Source: Sabellastarte sp. h YS-2021 (lineage: Eukaryota; Annelida; Polychaeta; Sabellida; Sabellidae). From it: 64,000 bases of DNA. Both the position numbers and the translations under genes were made by a program. Below the pieces are notes generated by a model. That model made no database searches. It was not told the DNA's origin and saw only the letters and a list, made by a program, of their open reading frames with translations. Location of the stretch: positions 15,290,496 through 15,354,495 of the forward strand of contig OZ024936.1 of NCBI GenBank assembly GCA_964017235.1, given 5' to 3'. The stretch's first letter is position 1; every line of letters begins with the position of its first letter. Below, one piece after another: positions 19,361 to 32,230 of the stretch.

Positions 19361-20339
19361 GTACTGATAATTTAAAAATTGAAAATTTATGGAACTTTTG
19401 GAACTTGAATCAAAAGTGGCCTTTTCATCCAAACTTAAAGAGACCACTTAAAGTGGATCTAAATTAAATCTAACTGTATGTGGATGTTTTTAATGGAATC
19501 TTTTTTACTTTACGTTTAACTGTGATACAAACGTCTGAAAGTAGTTTTGAATAATGCAGAACTTGGGACTGTTTTTCCAGGGAAAAGCCTGGAAAATGGA
19601 CGAGAAACCTAAAGAACCCCACCATAAAAAACCCAATGTTTTTGGCAAACCCATAAAAAACCCCACCGTTTAAATTGACAGTTACATAAAAAACTCAGTC
19701 TTTTTAATAACACCCTAAATCTCTACTTTTCTAGAACAAGTTTGTCTTCCCTACAAAATGTATGTCTCGTTTCACATTGTTTCTTTCATAAAATTGTAAA
19801 AAAACACATTTACTGTATGAATGAAAAATTATCATATAATAATAATAGAGTTTACAGATTTCACCACAGATTGAACAATCATTATAACTTTGATGATGTG
19901 ATCAAGGAAGGTAAATAAAATGTATTTTACTTTTGTAGCATTAATTAAAATTAATAATCAGGGAAGGGAAATATTTCAGTTTCTCTGTATCATTAATTGA
20001 AATTTAAGAAACTCCATTTAGAATGATTTGGATTAAAGTTTTTACTGAGAAGCCATATACCAAACTCCAATTGTTTATCTTTGTAATCTACTATTTATAG
20101 TTATTCTTTTGAAGGATTACAGTGTTCTTAGTTTACATACACAAATTATAACAACATTTCACACAAAGTTATGTGAAAAAGCCTTTTTCTATGTAAAATG
20201 TGTATGGCTGACAGTGTTGACATTTATAAAAATGAAGAAATACACACGAAGGGCTGATGTAACATAGTGAAAAATCAGATGTGGACTTCAAAAACGACGT
20301 TCTTCTTGCTCTCAAAACTGTAATGGTTCTAAGGTGCAC
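19361..20339. other. Nothing recognised apart from a short CCCATAAAAAACCC-rich stretch
   Basis: 19615-19700 has several CATAAAAAACCC-like words; otherwise AT-rich with no coding signal. Confidence 0.45.
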
Positions 20340-21540
20340 CATAATCAGCCAGAATCCTCCATCAGGTGTGGTGTACGTTGATTTTCCCTCAACTGAATTT
20401 TCCCACACTGATTGTCCCGCTTTTTTCCACTAATGTATGGTTTTCCCCTGTCATACCATGATTCCCCCATCATATTTTAACAGAATTATGTAGTAGTAAA
20501 TAAAATAAAAACTAAATTTTTTTTCATGATTTTATGCACTTTTGAGGTGGGAAGACATAAAAAAGACGTTTTACTCCAGTTAGTGTAACTACCTCTGTTA
20601 CTTTCAAGATGTCTTCTATTCATTATAATACCTTTATTACTTATTACCTTTATTCCTTTAAATTCCTTACACTTTATTCAAAGAATCGTTGAGGGTCTTG
20701 TTCTTGCCATACATATGCCCTTAATAGCATAGCTTTTGCCCACCTCTCTTTGTTTTTATGATCACCATAAGATTTACTGAATCAGAAATTAATATTATGC
20801 TTAAGCATTTATGTACAGAGTAATGTTTCTCCTTTTATGTTATCAAGTGTTTTTGTGTGTGTTTGTTTGTAATGAAAATTGGTATTTTTTTCTCTAACTT
20901 TCTGTATGTGCCCTGAGCACGATATATATGAATAAATAACTAAATAATGAAACAGAATCCATGATCTGTTAGTGTTCCAAATGATACATGGGCTTTATAT
21001 ACACAATACAGACAAGTAAGTGCAATTAACTTGTAAACTTTCATCATATACAGAATTTGTGATGATAGTCTTCACCGTTTAACTGGTAAGTCTATAATTG
21101 TACAACCAGAATAGCTGTGGACAAAGGTGGACAATAGTCCTGAGTACTTTTCTATCAGATGGAAGCCTTTGAACCAAGTTCCACAGCATGTATCAAACAT
21201 ATATTGTTCTTTGATAAGTTAATTATGGATAATAACCTGAGTACATTTCTATCAGTTTGAAGTTTTTGATACAAGTTCCACAGCATATCAGATGGTAGTC
21301 TTGGAACTAAATTTAGTGTATATTTATAGCACTAAAAACTAAAATATAAAGAGGAAAACTCAAAATATAATGTTTATAGCATCAAGGACTAAAATATAAA
21401 GGGGGGAAATCATTGTATCATAGGGGGAAAACCATACCTAACTAAAATAAATGGGGGACAATCAGCCGGGGGAAATTTTATTGGGGGGGGGGGGCAAATC
21501 ATAGGCAATCATCGGGTGTCGAAGGCAAATTTATTGAATC
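20340..21540. mobile_element. Foldback-like element with long imperfect inverted arms
   Basis: The left arm (20385-20482) has TTTTCCC.., CTGATTGTCCC, ATGGTTTTCCCC, ATGATTCCCCC and ATATTTTA. The right arm (21395-21480) carries the same blocks in order on the other strand: TATAAAGGGGGGAAATCAT, GGGGGAAAACCATAC, GGGGGACAATCAG. The interior has no recognisable gene. Confidence 0.6.
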
Positions 21541-21884
21541 TTGTGTGATCATATTGAATAATTTTTGTCATACATATCTTTGCATCCTTTCCAAAAGTGA
21601 AAATCATATCAGGACAAATTCTCACTGATAACCAGTCAGCCACTAAGATCTTTCACTAAGTTTTTTTTAAATTTTTACTGCATAGGGAGTCCTAACATAA
21701 CAAACACAAAAGATTATTATATCCATAGTAGTCACAAAGATCATTGAGATAAATTTTTTCAGCACAAGATACGGTTTTTTGCCAAATCACAGTATAATGT
21801 TTGATTAGATTAAATAGAACTAAGATAATTTAGAAAAGCAGAAATAGCAACATAGTGCTAATACTTGAGGTCAAAGTTGAGGAC

Positions 21885-22270
21885 AGATCCTCAGCATTGT
21901 CACTTGTGGGAATGGAACCCATACAGAGGTGACTGTTTGTGATAAGATTATTATTATTATTATGTATTTATACAATATCTCCATATACTACAGGACTCAA
22001 AGTGCTATTTAACCAACCCGACTGTACAGGTACAGCCCCAACTCACAAGTAACTGACATTCCCCTAACTGGAAGATAGAGGCTCAAGGATGACCATTTAT
22101 CAACGTCCTTGAGGTTCTTTAACCTGCCACTGGGGATAGGACCCAATGACAGAGGACCGCCATTTTAAGTGGTCATCTGAGCCACTATGTGTCTGCCTGT
22201 ACCTGGGATTGAACCCACGTCCTCTGAGTTCCTAGACAAGTGTGTTACCCGCTAGGCCACAGTGGCAGAT
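21885..22270 (-). mobile_element. tRNA-derived SINE, family 2, near full length
   Basis: On the minus strand the head is CACTGTGGCCTAGCGGGTAA ... GTGGGTTCAATCCCAGGT (B-box-like GGTTCAATCC), followed by the family body and the ATAATAATAAT tail near 21950-21965. A family 1 scrap precedes it at 21885-21945. A mobile element rather than a tRNA gene: there is no cloverleaf 3' half. Confidence 0.8.
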
Positions 22271-22365
22271 GTCAACCTTGCTAACCCACTCAGTCACTGT
22301 GTACTGAGCTAATAGTTAAATTCCTAAGGAACATAGCAATCACAACAGAACTAGCTGTGAATCAT

Positions 22366-22500
22366 GCTTACACAGGGTTCTCAGTGTTTATGCTATGCAT
22401 CAGCCCACTAACTTTATCCCTTCCCTCCACTATGACAAAGATAGTGACCCCTTCATTCACCAGGGTGCAAGCAGCACTTACTCTTGCCATCCCACAAGAC
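22366..22500 (-). pseudogene. Relic of amine oxidase exon 2 (third copy)
   Basis: The minus strand reads like exon 2 of copies A and B: sequence coding for the Gly-rich loop (GGGATGGCAAGAG...), the segment for 'NEGxxxxFVI', then the exon end with CTGTGTAAGC in place of the splice donor. About 80 bases in the middle are missing and the frame is broken. Intron-side bases next to the donor also match (AATCA..CTTACACAGGGTT on the plus strand), so this is a DNA-level duplicate rather than a processed copy. No other exon of this copy was found. Confidence 0.75.
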
Positions 22501-23139
22501 ACAATTGTAATGATTTACAAAATATCAATGCAGGTAGTATAGTTTTAGAAATATTTCCTAAATTTTTTGTGCTTAAATTATTGCTTTCTTCAACGCTGAT
22601 TATATAAAAAATAATAAATATAATGTAATTTCAATCATTAGAAACAGTCAATATTTTCGTATACTGTGAAATAATCAATAACAAAACAAGTATCTCTAAT
22701 CAACCATTTCCTTGTAAAGCTGTTTTTTAACTATGGATACTATTGTCACTGTGTACAATCAAAAAAGCTCATTTAACACAAGAGTAAATGTAACTAAATG
22801 CTTGGCATATATTTATCTTTCACGACAATAAAAAAGGTTGTATGCAACCTCTAAATTATGTCCTTGCAGGGGAGAAGCTGGGATTTTGTAATTGCATAGT
22901 ACTCCCTGATTTTTCAACAAGTGAGCTTTATGCGAAGTCTGTTTGGTGTATGTGTGTCAGGGGGATCTGTGTATCATTACAAAACAGTTGAGATGGAGAG
23001 CATAGCTTTTGATCAGTATCCTTCATAGGAAGTCTGTACACACTACTGTACATACTATTTCTCATTTATGATTTTGCAAACAAAGTGCTACACCTGGGTG
23101 TACTGGTTTAAAGAATAGAATAGTAACATTTATATAGCT
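22501..23139. other. Nothing recognised
   Basis: I looked for further exons of the third amine oxidase copy here and found none. Confidence 0.45.
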
Positions 23140-23290
23140 CTAAAATGGATATAACATACCCTCATACGTTGAAGGTCAAAACGGGGAATTCCAGGGATGT
23201 ATCACATTAAAGTCCAAATTAGCATCTACTGGGGGGTATGGTAGGGGATATGCAAGTATGAAAAATAGGTTTTTAGCTGGCTTTAGAAAC
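23140..23290 (+). repeat. Dispersed repeat shared with 4930-5100
   Basis: Partner of the repeat in intron 7 of copy A; same orientation, ordered blocks conserved, no coding sense. Confidence 0.45.
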
Positions 23291-23378
23291 CTATTATTGT
23301 GTGATGTGGTCGGACCTTTTGTGGAAGTCTATACCATTCAGTAGTGTCAGCAATTGCAAAACCTTGCCTACCAATGCA

Positions 23379-23597
23379 CTAGCGGATCCAGAACCCCCCC
23401 CCCCCTTGAAAAATAACATAAATGGGTTCAACCCAAAGTACGAAATTATTTCTTGAGAGTGGTGTTAAATTTACAGGAAATGCACTATATTTTTTACCAA
23501 AATTAATTTTTTCCCGGGGGGGCATGCCCCCCGACCCCCTAGTTAGGGTATGTCTCATGTGAACCCCCACCTTACTTAAACGCTGGATCCGCCCCTA
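23379..23597. mobile_element. Small MITE with GCGGATCCAG termini
   Basis: The left end CTAGCGGATCCAGAACCCCC and the right end CGCTGGATCCGCCCCT are inverted partners sharing GGATCC and flanking bases. The inside has a mirrored C/G-rich block (CCCGGGGGGGCATGCCCCCC). About 220 bp, non-coding. Confidence 0.65.
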
Positions 23598-23599
23598 CA

Positions 23600-26330
23600 A
23601 TGGTCTTTCTAGGACAATCTGGGGGAAAAGATAGTCAATTTCCATGAGTAAGGCTACTGGTTTTGGTCAAGGATGATAAGTATGTAGGTTGGGAGAATTT
23701 AATGACCTTGAAAGTAATTAGATTATGTTTAAACAAGATGCGGTATGAAATGGGGAGCCAGTTTAGTTTGGGATGGAAGGGAGTGACATGGCTAAAAACA
23801 ATTCTACAAAGGGCATTTTGAATCGTTTGGAGTTTAGCCACATTATATTTACTTATGTCATAGAGTAGGGACTTAAAGCAAAAAGTCGACTGCTAATCAT
23901 TGAGTTTGCACGCAGGACTGCAATCTCCACACTGAGAAATTTGTGGATGCCTTAGGTCCTTGAGATGATAGTAACAGGCACAACAAACCTTGGTTATGTG
24001 ACTGGTAAAGGTGTTTCCAGAGTCAAAAGTAATACATAGGTTCTTGACCATACTGGTAGGAGAAATAGAATTTCCAAGAAGTTGGGTTGGAATTTTTTCC
24101 ATGAAGGACTCTCTTGCTTGTCTATTACCAACGATAGTGAATTCTGTTTTTTCTAGGTTGAGTTTCAGTTTCATGCCACCCATCCACAATTCCAATGGTC
24201 AAGTGCTAGATATATTTGAGTGTCATCAGCATATAGATGGTGGGTGACATTGGAAATGAAATTACTGAGAGGGGTAGTGTAAAGGGCAAAAAGGAGGGGA
24301 CCCAAGACAGAACCTTGGGCTACTCCATAGGAGAGTGCGAAGGCATGTGAAAAGTTATAACCTAGTTTAACCTTTTGTTTGTGGTTTGGTCATGGAGAAA
24401 GCACAAGGAACAGTAGATTCGTAGATACGAATGTACGAGGGCTGAAGGCCCGAGTACATTTGTACTACGAATCTATTGTTCCAAGTGCTTTCTCTGACTT
24501 AAAATACTGTATAATAGTATGATAGTAGCTTTTTGGTTTCAAATTATTTCTATATTTTGAAAGGTGTTTCTCATAGCATGGAAATATTATTGCTTACTTT
24601 CCAAAATAATCACCTTACCATTACTTGTTGTAAATATATCAAATCATAAACATTTCAGCCTAAATAAGATCTGAAATACTTAAACTGTAGAAATTAGAAT
24701 GCCAAATAAATCTGGGCTTTCACTGAGCATACATTTTACACATAGTCTTGCAAAACGTAAAGCCTTTAAATATTGGTATATTTAATATTTTCTCTTTAAA
24801 GTTTTACACAACAAAAATAAATGTAGGTAAATGTTAACACATCTTTACATACTTCTTAAATCCCAACTTGTATTACATAAAAAGTACGAATATTACACAC
24901 AAAATAGTCTATTTTGAATGCATTTTTAAAGAATGTAAAATACTGATACAGGAATTTAGAATGTAATGATATTTAAAGGCTAAACTGTAAATGGTCAGGC
25001 TTTGTACTTTGGCTCCCTTTACAAAAACAGCAGAAAAAAACAGTGCATTCTGTTGTACGAATCTACTGTTTTTAACAATAGAGTGACGTCACTTGAGGCA
25101 ATTAAAAAGAATGTTATGGTCGGTAGAGTTGGATGCTGCTGAGAGGTCCAGTAATATGAATTACCAGAATCCATTAAAGCAGTACTATCTTTTTGGATTT
25201 TAAGGAGTGCTCTTTCTGTGGAATGCAATCTCCTGTAAGTGGATTGGTCAACACTGAAGAATCTCTCACTATTAATGTAACTATTTAACTGTTGAGCCAC
25301 TACATTTTAGATCAGTTTGGATATGGAACTAAGATTGGACACCGGTCTGTTGTAATTTTTCGGAAAATTTCTATCTTGGCTAGGTTTTTCAGAATGGGGG
25401 TTTAGAAATACCACTTTGAAGCAGTTTGGGATACTCTCTTCTTTGAGCGAGTAATTTATGATATTGATAATTGGAGTGACAAGGACATCTGTGTACTCTT
25501 TAACTAGTAAATTTGATATCGGGTCCAGATCGCATGATTTGGTTAGGGAAGAATTTAGGATTTTGAGGATGTCATCACTAGATACTGGCTCAAAAGAGAA
25601 TAGGGTATTGTTGCTGTTTTTGAGTCTTGTAGCTGGGACAGGCATCAATGACAGTAGAGAAACTCTGAATTTCATAATTTTGTATTTTAGGTATTGGCTA
25701 AATCAGTCAGACTGATGTGATTATGGTTGAGGATTTATGTAGAATTTTTACAGAGCCCTGGGGTTACCATTATTTTTAGCAATGACTGTGGAATAGTGCC
25801 TTTATCTTGACTGTTCCAGTAGAAAATTGTAGCATTTGACAGCAGCTCAATATCTACTCCAGTTGAATGCAGAATTGTCACTGTGCCATACTTATTAATA
25901 TTTCCTCTTAAGACACTTTACTGAGAGTATGTCTGTATTCACAAAACTTTCACTAGGGTGCAATGGTGCCTCTTTCTTTTTGACTGGAGCATGCCTATCA
26001 AGAATGTTGCACAGGGTATTAAAATACTGGTGACTGAGTAAACTGACTGTCATATAAGGATCTTTGGATTAGATCAGAATTCAGGATGTCCTCTCTGAAG
26101 TCAGTAAAATTATCTTACATAATTTTTTTGTATATTAACCTTCCTGAATTAACAGGGGGCCTTGATCTAGCTGGGTATATTGACTGAAAATTTCATGGCA
26201 AGATGGTCGGACAGCCCCTCTTGTAACCCTTTAACAAACCACTTATGAGAGAGTGTCCCTCACACATTTGACATCTAATATATAGCTCTGGGTTGGGAAA
26301 ACTTTACTGGCAATACCTGCTGATTTGATA
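23600..26330 (-). mobile_element. CR1/Jockey-like LINE, degraded and interrupted
   Basis: Reading down the minus strand: the end of an endonuclease (GLSDHLAMKF near 26205-26170), a linker (ILDRHAPVKKKEAPLHP near 26010), an RT start (25675-25307 with SCDLDPISNLLVKE and NRPVSNLSSISKLI), and STYRRLHSTERALLKIQKDS and DLSAASNSTDHNIL near 25230-25090. An insertion (24409-25070) comes next. RT continues with YGVAQGSVLGPLLFALYTTP and LYADDT (about 24350-24205), then 24195-23893 and 23841-23635. The endonuclease start and the last residues are missing. Confidence 0.85.
24409..25070. mobile_element. Small inverted-repeat element inserted in a LINE
   Basis: AACAGTAGATTCGTA at 24409-24423 is matched exactly, inverted, by TACGAATCTACTGTT at 25056-25070. 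A second imperfect palindrome spans about 24397-24493, centred on CGAGGGCTGAAGGCCCGAG. The AT-rich interior has no coding sense, while RT coding resumes on both sides. No target-site duplication was identified. Confidence 0.65.
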
Positions 26331-26369
26331 AAGGTTGGAGATTTATTTAATGTAAATATTACCTCTTGG

Positions 26370-26500
26370 TGTATTTATTTGTTTGGGGTTTTAAGTCGCT
26401 TTCAACACTGTCACAATGGGAAGTTTGTAGGCAAAGGAAATCAGTACATACAGTTGATCAAGGTTCTACACTGTACACTCCCGACCATTGGTAAGGTATT
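26370..26500 (-). mobile_element. tRNA-derived SINE, family 3, partial
   Basis: Body only: GGGTTTTAAGTCGCTTTCAA, CAAAGGAAATCAGTACATAC, GATCAAGGTTCTACACTGTA on the plus strand. Confidence 0.6.
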
Positions 26501-26789
26501 TCTTGGTCTTAACAGTCAAGTTATATCATAGATTTATAATTAGTTCTTGTCTAATAGTATTGTATACTGTGGTTAATGTGGCATACAGGCAATTACATAA
26601 GGAAGTAAACTTTAACATAAACTGTTAAATTGGTAAATACCCTTTCCACCACTGCAGTTAATAGTAGATGAACGTACAACACTAACAACTATACACCATA
26701 TCTCTATACTTTGAAGAATGCTTCATTGAAAAGGTAGGTATCATCAGCATATCCAACAGATGTACCCTTAAAATACCAATAACTTTTGT

Positions 26790-26990
26790 ATGTGAAACCC
26801 ATACAGAGGTGACAACCTGTGATTAGATGCCAGAATTTTAGTTGGCCACTGAGGACTTCTATTCATTTGGGCAGAGGAAACTAGTACATACAGGTGGTCA
26901 AGGTTCTGTACTGTAAACTGCCGACTATCAACTTTCCCACATAAGGTCCGGGGTTTGAACCACCGCAGTTTGTGTCACTGTGGCAACTTT
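26790..26990 (-). mobile_element. SINE fragments (family 1 head, then family 3)
   Basis: 26790-26850 is a family 1 head on the minus strand (GTGACAACCTGTGATTAGAT). 26872-26975 is family 3 (GGCAGAGGAAACTAGTACAT, GGTCCGGGGTTTGAACC). Confidence 0.6.
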
Positions 26991-27229
26991 CTATTCATTT
27001 CATGTCTAATTCTCAGTATTGTACAGATTAGTACAATGAGATCAGTCAACCTCGTGAATAATGTGAAAGGTTGTCACCAGAAAACAGTACAAGATGAACA
27101 TTGTATTGAAAATAACACTTGGAGAGTGCATACTACAACTAACTCCCAACACTTAAAACAATGTCTTTGACTGCCATCACAGAAGCATCTTCCTGAGATA
27201 TACTATCACAGATATGTTAAGTGATATTA

Positions 27230-27420
27230 TCACAAGGATGGCAATTTATCAATATCCTTGAGGTTCTTTAGCCTACCACTGGGGATGTCACCAATGATAG
27301 ATGACCACCATTTTAAGTGATCATTCGAAGCATTAGGTATCTGGCTCTACCTGGGTTACATCCTGTGTGTTCTCAGGCGAGTGTGTTATGTGCAAGGCCA
27401 CAATGGCAATTATATGCACA
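27230..27420 (-). mobile_element. tRNA-derived SINE, family 2, truncated
   Basis: Head (27345-27415) and part of the body. It sits at the same place in unit B as the SINE at 226-540 in unit A, so it predates the duplication. Confidence 0.65.
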
Positions 27421-28145
27421 GACAGACAAGCAGGAAGGATAACAATACCCTTACCCTCCCGGTTCAGGGGGTGAAGGTCAATATTACAATATAGCACATT
27501 ATGCATTCTATGGTTAAACTTTAAAATACTTATTTAACTGGTGGATTGAGAACAGCCTCATGGCAGAATAATGACCTCTAGTCCTTTATTCATTCAATGG
27601 ATGACCCTGCTTAATGCTAAATCTCAATAAAAGATGGACCACTTTATTGCAGTTGCAAAGTATAATTCAAGGCCATTGACATTTTAATTTTGTTAAATTT
27701 ATTTTCTAATATACACTTTGTTAATATTACATATAGCACACAAAATACATAAAACAACTGCCTGGATTTCCATAAACTTATTTTTTCTAACAAAGGCATA
27801 ATTGTTACTCTTCATCTAAAACCAACGTACAAAAACAGTGTGAGAGTTGTCTCGCATCTCACAAGAAAGGCTGACTTATATATAAATAATATTGATCTGT
27901 AGTGGCATATACAAATGTATTAATATTTTTGTGTCTCAATTAGGCCTCGTGAAAAGCTGATTTGCAAAAGGGATTGTTCCTTGAATGGAGGGTTTTAGTT
28001 ACTAGAGGGACTAGATGTACTAACTGGATCAAAATTTAACAAATTTAAATGATTAACTGTTACATTTGGTGATTAGTTGCATTACAGCATTAATGTCAAC
28101 TCTTACTTACAAGTTTTCCCAAAGGCATAAGACAATTGATAATAA

Positions 28146-30527
28146 TAATAATAGTTAGTTCTTATATAGCCCAATTCTAGTCACTGATTGGCTAATCACT
28201 GTGCTACTCCAACAAAAGCACTGTTGAGTAGAAAGGCTTTAAGTCCTTTCTTGAAGTCCTTTAGATTTAGGTCAATTTTTTCGGATATCATCGGGTAGGC
28301 TATCCCAATAACAAGGTGCTGCAATGTGGAAAGATTGGTGTCCCATGCTTTTCAGTTTCCATCGATGCTGATTTAGTTTATACATTTTGTCACCCAAACG
28401 TAGTGCTCTTGGTAGTTGGTTTATGAAAAGCAAGGAGTGAATGTGTTTGGGAGCATCACCCTTTAATGTCTTGAACACAATTAGGTTCAGTTTGTAGATA
28501 ATGCACTGTCCTAGAGGTAGCCAGTGCAGTTTCATCAGATAAGGTGTTACAGAGTCGTACTTCTTCAAATTCAGGACAATTCTAGCAGCAGCATTTTGTA
28601 CACGTAACTTTGTGATAAAAAAATTTTGGATGTCGATGAAGAGAGAGTTACAGTAATCCAATTTTGCAGAGATAACTGAATGCACAATGGTTTAGGCTGA
28701 TGATTTGGTCAAATATGACCAAACTGTACGAATATCCCTCAGATAATGAAATCAGGAATTACAGATGTAAGTTATGTGATTATTTAATGTAAGCTCCTCA
28801 TCAATGATAACACAAAGGTTTTTAACACAGGGATTAGCTGGTCTAATTGTAACACTCACACTGAGGGAGTCAAACAACACTTTTGCATGCTGATGTTCTC
28901 AGCTATCAGGAATTCAGCTATATCTACTTGTTTCTGTTCATCCAGTCACTTATCTGAGATGTACAATCTAAAACTGCATTACAGCAGTTATTTGGTCTTC
29001 CTCAATATTTAGTGATACTGACTTATACAATTGAGAATCATCTGCATACATGTGGAATGGAATCAGAAAATTTCTGATAATAGTCCCTAGATGCATTGTA
29101 TAATCATAATATAGCTGTGGGCCCGAAACAGAACCTTGAGGGACACTGCATTTTAAAACTCCCTCTTTAGACATCACACTGCCTATCTTGACAGACTGTG
29201 TCCTACCAGTTAGATAAGAGTTAAACCGGGAAAGTGCAACTCCAATGACACCAAACATGGATTCAAGTCTGACCAATAGCATGCTGTGATCAACAGTATC
29301 AAAGGCTGCAGATAAATCAAGAAAAGCCATCAATGCCAATTGCTGATTATCAGCAGCCAGCAATAAATCATTCAATACTTTCAACAGTGCAGTGTCTGTG
29401 CTATCTTCTCTTCTATATGCAGACTGGTATTGTTCATTTAAGTTACTGGCAGTGACATGTTAAGCTCTATACCCTTCTTTTTGAGGAGTGGAGTACTAAC
29501 AGCATGTTTAAAGTCATTCGGCATCTCACCATATCCTTCTTTTCAATTCAGACTTACATTCATTTAGTAGTGAGATGGGTATGGGATCTAACATACCTGA
29601 CTTGGATGGCGACCTCAAAGCTATTTTTTGGATTTCCTCAAGAGACACTCGTGTGAACTGTGATAGCTTGGGTACAACAAAAACCCTCTTATCATATTTA
29701 TCAAAACCTTCGGATGTTCCATGACTATCTCTAATGTTGTCTATTTTTGCCACAAAAAACTGCCCAGTTTAGGTTTAAAAGATCAAAGGTGGCATATGAC
29801 TGTTGCATGATATGAAATAAAGTCCTTAACCTTAGGTTTTGCAAGCAAAATGTCATTGGAGCTTCTGGTCATGAACAAATCAAAAGTGTTGAAGGACTTG
29901 CAAGTTGGTGATGTGACATGCTTTACTAAACTTGATTACATTGGGATCATCATTTTTGTTAATGTGAATTAAAAACACCAAGTAATAGCTACCTTGTTGT
30001 CTACAACAAGTATTTCAAATAATTCAGCAATTTTATCAAAAAATGTTCCACCTGATATTCCATACATATATCCGTTCAGTGTGTGTTCAGTATATGTTCA
30101 GTGTTTGTAGGACTACTGAGATATGTTCAAAAGAGGTATATACTGGGAATTTATCTAGCTTAGCATTGTACATGGTCTTAAACAACACTAAAACACCCGC
30201 CACCTGTCTTTCGTTTTCTATCATGATGTAATATATCAAAGCCTTTGGATGTTAAATGCTTGGTGAGCAATTCATCATTCTCCCTCAATCAAGTTTCAAC
30301 AAAACAGCATAAGTCAATATTCTGTTCCAAAGTGTAATCATGCAAGATGTCTGCTTTATTTCTTACTGACTGTGCATTCACTAAGCCAATGGTTGTTTTA
30401 GATTTTGTCCACCCCTCGTGTCTCATCTGGTTGATCTTTTCTTGTTTGAGGACAATTCACACAAAAGCTGGCAAACATCATTTTTCACTTTCACATAGTT
30501 GCTGTGGTTTCTGATGTGTATAAGAGA
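28146..30527 (-). mobile_element. CR1/L2-like LINE, degraded
   Basis: The insertion splits unit B sequence continuous in unit A near 1340. On the minus strand an endonuclease piece (about 30405-30200) reads TIGLVNAQSVRNKADILHDY and FVET. An RT linker follows (29753-29526, with SGMLDPIPISLLNE). The RT core (29384-28968) has AFLDLSAAFDTVDHSMLL, SVPQGSVSGP and HMYADDSQLY. The C-terminal part (28685-28272) has KLDYCNSLF, QNAAARIVLNLKKYDSVTP and YWDSLPDDIRKN. The 3' end is an (ATT)n run. Stops and frameshifts are numerous. Confidence 0.88.
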
Positions 30528-30849
30528 TGACTTATATATTAGGCTTTATTGAACAAATATGTTTTCTGCCTTATTTAATACATGATGACATGGTCTATAT
30601 ATTACCATAATGATTATAAATCAATGAACCTAATTATAAGATATAACTAGACCTCTGATTGTTATTTTAGTTCATTTTATCTAGTTTCACTAGTGCTGAT
30701 TATTCCTTACTAGTGTTTCTGTTTAAGCCTATTTTCATGCCAGTAGCCTGTAGTACATTTTGGTCAGTCCTTATTACCCCAGGAAGAAACTCAGAAAGTG
30801 ACACCATTTTTCTGTCAGTTGTCTTTCGGTGTACTAAGGCGTCATCAGG

Positions 30850-31300
30850 CAAGTGGAGGTAAATGGACATTTTGTCACAGTGACACAAGGTAGCAGACGG
30901 TAGTTGAAGGACAAAGCCTATAACAGCGAATTAAACCACCTCTAGCATGAATGCTACAACTAATCCCTTCACTGCCAAAGGGATCTTATATCCATCACCT
31001 TTCTCTTCCGTCAAATGTCTTTTAAATACAATACTCTGCACCCAGTCATGTATATTCTCTAGTGTGTACTTGTGTAAATGTTCTTGTTATACCTTCAACC
31101 TCTGTAAATTATATTTGTGAAATGTATTAGTGTTTATGTGATTGTATTTAACCCAAAAAGATGAATAAAAATGCTGCAACAAATCTCGGAAGGTATGAGG
31201 TGTGCTTGGTGGCGGTTCCACCGCTTCAGAAAACCTGTAACCGTGGGATGTACCGCCTGTACTATGAATGGAGCATTACAGAGGGTTCAAGGCAAGTGAA
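30850..31300 (+). repeat. Dispersed repeat, copy 2
   Basis: CAAATCTCGGAAGGTATGAG, GGTTCCACCGCT, GGGATGTACCGCCTGT. It is absent from the matching place in unit A (about 1620-1890), so it arrived after the duplication or was lost there. Confidence 0.5.
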
Positions 31301-32230
31301 ACAATCACACAGGGTTATCCACTGTTTGTCAAATGACTTTATGCAATACACTTTGCAGTCAAGTGCTGGTTGACAGAAAAGGCTGTCAAGGGATTAATGA
31401 TGTAAGTTATCATAGAATACTGGTATGTTTTGTGCCAGTTATAATATTACAAATTTGTAAAATTATGTGCATGTAACAATATTATTTTGCTTTCTAAATT
31501 GGCTCAGCAAAAGAACGAGAAACACAGTAAAAAAGAAAAAAAAAACATAGTGGTAAAATAAATAAAGGATTTTATTTTATCACCTTTAACACTCTTTTAC
31601 TAAACTAATTAGTAACTGATACATATCATTTCTCTTGAATGAATTTAAGTAGTCATTACAAAGCATACACTAACAACACAACAGCTCTGTCATCTCTGTT
31701 ACTGGGTTCACATGCGTTTCTTATGTATGTTACAGTTTTCAATGCAAATAAGGGTTAATTAGGAGAACCTGAATAATTGATCATTTTCACAAAAGGTCCC
31801 AAATCTGAGGTTTTTTCCTTAGGTTTTGTTCTGTTGGTATTCACTAGTTTTGAATCTTAACTTAAACAAACACTAAGGTGGATACATCTTACAATTGGAG
31901 CGCTTTTCCAAATATAACACCAGCTATCGATTGGGTGTATAGCAAGATTTTTTGGATGGCAGTTATGGTCACAGTTCAGGAACTGGTCAGGAAAACTAAG
32001 ACTAATACAGAGACATATAAATATATGTGTTGAACTTAATCATTACTTTTACATCCATACTGCACTTAGTGTTATTTTTAAGATCATGTTAATTAATACC
32101 AATTACTACAAAGTTATTTGTTTATTGAACTATATTGCTAGCTTAATATAAAGTAATTGTAACTGATTGCCATATTTCAGTTATACTTTCAAGTAGCTAT
32201 TACATAGCTTCCATTGAACATAAAAACCTA

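Noticed and set aside
22195..22270. tRNA gene
   Set aside because: A- and B-box-like words are present, but no cloverleaf 3' half; the sequence continues into a dispersed SINE body seen several times.
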